DNA of 42,133 nucleotides from an uncultured Oscillospiraceae bacterium (GTDB lineage: Bacteria; Bacillota; Clostridia; Oscillospirales; Oscillospiraceae). This document shows, piece after piece, positions 40,400 through 42,133 of the stretch. Within the stretch, counting starts at the first letter, position 1, and every line of letters starts with the position of its first letter. The translations under genes and the position numbers were made by a program. The notes beneath the pieces are model-generated. The model worked only from the letters and a program-made list of their open reading frames with translations, made no database searches and had not been told where the DNA came from. The stretch spans positions 1-42,133 of the forward strand of contig CAKTPC010000004.1 of the NCBI GenBank assembly GCA_934590505.1. The letters run 5' to 3'.

Positions 40400-41996
40400 G
40401 CTTATTTTGAACGCCGACGGCATAAAGGACCGTGCTGCGTGGGAACAGAAGGGCTACAGGCTCCCGGAGTATGACCGGGACGCTATGATCGCCCTGACCA
40501 GATCCGAGCCCGAGTGGGTGCACTTTGGCGCGGGCAATATATTCAAGGCCTTCCAGTGCCGCGATCTTCAAAAACTCCTCAATAACGGCACAATGTGCAA
40601 GGGCGTCATCGCCGTTGAGCGCCGGAAAAAGGGAGAGGACACACACGACGGTCTCACCGTGGCCGTCACGCTGAGGGCTGACGGCACCGTTGAGAAGGAC
40701 GTCATCGGCTCCATCGCCGAGACCTGCTATCTCTACGGCGGCGAAGAGCGCCTTGCCGAGATATTCTGCGCGCCGACGCTCAAGATGGTGAGCTTCACCG
40801 TTACCGAGAAGGCGTATTCCATCACGGACTCTGCGGGCGCTTTGACAGCGGAGGTCACCTCGGATATGGAAGCCGGGCCCGATAAGGCCGCAAGCTACAT
40901 GGGCAGGCTCACGGCGCTGCTGTACGCGCGCTATCGCCGCGGCGCGCTGCCCGTCGCCATGGTCAGCATGGATAACTGCTCCCATAACGGCGATAAGCTC
41001 AAGGCCGCCGTCACCGCCTTTGCCGATGCTTGGTCCGGCAGCGGCCTTGCCGACGAGGGCTTTGCACGCTATGTCCATGATGGCAGCCGCGTCAGCTTCC
41101 CATGGACGATGATCGACAAGATCACCCCGAGCCCCGATATGACTGTGGGCGCGATGCTGGAGAAGGACGGCCTGCACGGCTTCACCCCGGTGCGCAACGA
41201 GCGCGGGACTGTCGCCGCCCCATACGTCAACGCTGAGGAGACGGAGTACCTCATCATTGAGGACAGCTTCCCGAACGGGAGATTCCCGCTTGACAAGGCC
41301 GGCATCATCTATACCGACCGCGCGACCGTCGACAAGGTGGAGCGCATGAAGGTCACGACCTGCCTCAACCCGCTGCATACGGCGCTTGCGGTATACGGCT
41401 GCCTGCTGGGCTATGACCGCATCTGGAAAGAGATGAAGGATGAGGAGCTTGTTCGCCTTATAAAGACCATAGGTTATAAAGAGGGCCTGCCCGTCGTGAC
41501 CGATCCGGGGATAATCGACCCGAAGGAGTTCATCGACACCGTTGTGAACGTGCGCCTTGTGAACCCCTTCATGCCCGATACTCCTCAGCGCATCGCGACC
41601 GATACCTCCCAGAAGCTGCCCATCCGCTACGGCGAGACGATAAAGTCCTACATCGCCTCCGACGCACTTGATGTGAAGCAGCTGCGCATGATCCCGCTGG
41701 TCTTTGCAGGCTGGCTGCGCTACCTGATGGCCGTGGACGATAACGGAAACGCGTTCACCCCGAGCCCCGACCCGATGCTCGGCGAAGCGCAGAGCTATGT
41801 CGCCTCTTTCCGTCTCGGCCGGCACATCACCGCCGCCGAGGCTATGGATAAGCTCTCGGGCCTGCTTTCGAGCAAAAAGCTCTTCGGCGTCGACCTTGTG
41901 CAGTGCGGCCTTGCCGAGACCGTCTGCGGCTATTTCGCGGAGCTTATCGCGTCCGTCGGAGCCGTAAGGGCAACCTTAAAAAAATACACCGCGTGA
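40392..41996 (+). CDS. uxuB: Fructuronate reductase (mannitol dehydrogenase family)
   Basis: 534 residues. A nucleotide-binding HFGAGNIFKAF lies near the N-terminus, and the polyol-dehydrogenase catalytic triad K320-x5-N326-x2-H329 (KVTTCLNPLH) is complete. With UxuA it forms the fructuronate-mannonate-KDG step of hexuronate breakdown. Other family members reduce tagaturonate or oxidise mannitol; neighbourhood favours fructuronate. Confidence 0.9.
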   Translation: MAELILNADGIKDRAAWEQKGYRLPEYDRDAMIALTRSEPEWVHFGAGNIFKAFQCRDLQKLLNNGTMCKGVIAVERRKKGEDTHDGLTVAVTLRADGTVEKDVIGSIAETCYLYGGEERLAEIFCAPTLKMVSFTVTEKAYSITDSAGALTAEVTSDMEAGPDKAASYMGRLTALLYARYRRGALPVAMVSMDNCSHNGDKLKAAVTAFADAWSGSGLADEGFARYVHDGSRVSFPWTMIDKITPSPDMTVGAMLEKDGLHGFTPVRNERGTVAAPYVNAEETEYLIIEDSFPNGRFPLDKAGIIYTDRATVDKVERMKVTTCLNPLHTALAVYGCLLGYDRIWKEMKDEELVRLIKTIGYKEGLPVVTDPGIIDPKEFIDTVVNVRLVNPFMPDTPQRIATDTSQKLPIRYGETIKSYIASDALDVKQLRMIPLVFAGWLRYLMAVDDNGNAFTPSPDPMLGEAQSYVASFRLGRHITAAEAMDKLSGLLSSKKLFGVDLVQCGLAETVCGYFAELIASVGAVRATLKKYTA

Positions 41997-42000
41997 CTGT

Positions 42001-42041
42001 AAAAAAGTGCAGCCGTCCTTTTCGGACGGCTGCACTTTTTT
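42001..42041. terminator. Strong bidirectional terminator after uxuB
   Basis: A 12-bp GC-rich core stem with a five-base loop, flanked by AAAAAA and TTTTTT, between convergent uxuB and pgi. It closes the catabolic operon. Confidence 0.94.
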
Positions 42042-42058
42042 CGGTTCGGAACCGTATT

Positions 42059-42133
42059 TTATTTCGCGCCGGGCTTGCCGAGCATGCGGAACATGTTCTT
42101 CTTGTATTCCTCAACGCCGGGCTGGTTGAAGGG
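42059..42133 (-). CDS. pgi: Glucose-6-phosphate isomerase, C-terminal end (partial)
   Basis: Only the last 24 residues and the stop are in the window. They read PFNQPGVEEYKKNMFRMLGK and so on, the usual ending of bacterial phosphoglucose isomerase (NQPGVExYKxNMFxLLGKP). The rest of the gene lies beyond base 42133. Confidence 0.88.
   Translation of the reverse strand, partial: PFNQPGVEEYKKNMFRMLGKPGAK

Noticed and set aside
40200..41825. 541-codon minus-strand open frame over uxuB
   Set aside because: Antisense shadow of uxuB, whose catalytic motif is intact.
1..42133. CRISPR arrays, prophage, tRNA or rRNA genes, transposases
   Set aside because: Both strands were read for these; no regularly spaced repeats, cloverleaf sequences or recombinase motifs were recognised.

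Overview
The window reads as the chromosome of a GC-rich, low-GC-ancestry Gram-positive bacterium of class Clostridia, most likely an uncultured gut member of the Oscillospiraceae/Ruminococcaceae. The grounds are the S10-spc-alpha ribosomal operon with adk-map-infA-rpmJ inside it and rpsD between rpsK and rpoA, a zinc-type S14, strong AGGAGG ribosome sites, ThiT-type thiamine uptake, clostridial enzyme variants and a GC-rich, Clostridia-like codon usage. The genus is not determinable from the sequence alone.

Layout. (1) Bases 62-16473: one long ribosomal run, rpsJ to rplQ, starting at a clean sigma-A promoter and ending at a perfect terminator. It is interrupted by four structured non-coding stretches: the S10 leader with an attenuator-like hairpin, the rpsJ-rplC spacer, a 510-base hairpin-rich gap between rpsZ and rpsH, and a 191-base leader before rpsM. 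(2) 16692-20505, minus strand: a four-gene group (DUF2461, family 2 glycosyltransferase, amino-acid permease, alpha/beta hydrolase). (3) 20653-24913: trkA followed by two tandem trkH paralogues, the second with a changed selectivity-filter residue. (4) 24987-28279, minus strand: rpmH-rnpA-yidD-yidC-khpB(jag)-acpP. (5) 28675-30216, minus strand: thiT-thiN under a TPP riboswitch. (6) 30253-31531: an atypical galactokinase-family gene. (7) 31613-41996: a LacI-family regulator divergent from an apparently complete eight-gene operon, dctP-dctQ-dctM-AGE epimerase-nagB-nagA-uxuA-uxuB, ending at a strong terminator. (8) The 3' end of pgi on the minus strand at the window edge.

The least ordinary region is (7). 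A TRAP importer of the acid-binding kind is joined to amino-sugar enzymes (AGE, NagB-like, NagA-like) and hexuronate enzymes (UxuB, UxuA) with no kinase, aldolase or uronate isomerase in the same unit. NagA and NagB both carry substitutions near the active site. This suggests catabolism of an acidic or amino-sugar-containing carbohydrate that does not match a single textbook pathway. Matching 14-16 base palindromes sit on both the regulator promoter and the operon promoter. Other items worth checking are the trkH2 filter Gly-to-Ser change, a candidate miniature inverted-repeat element in the rpmH leader, and the multi-hairpin insertion splitting the spc operon. No CRISPR array, transposase, prophage gene, tRNA or rRNA was seen.
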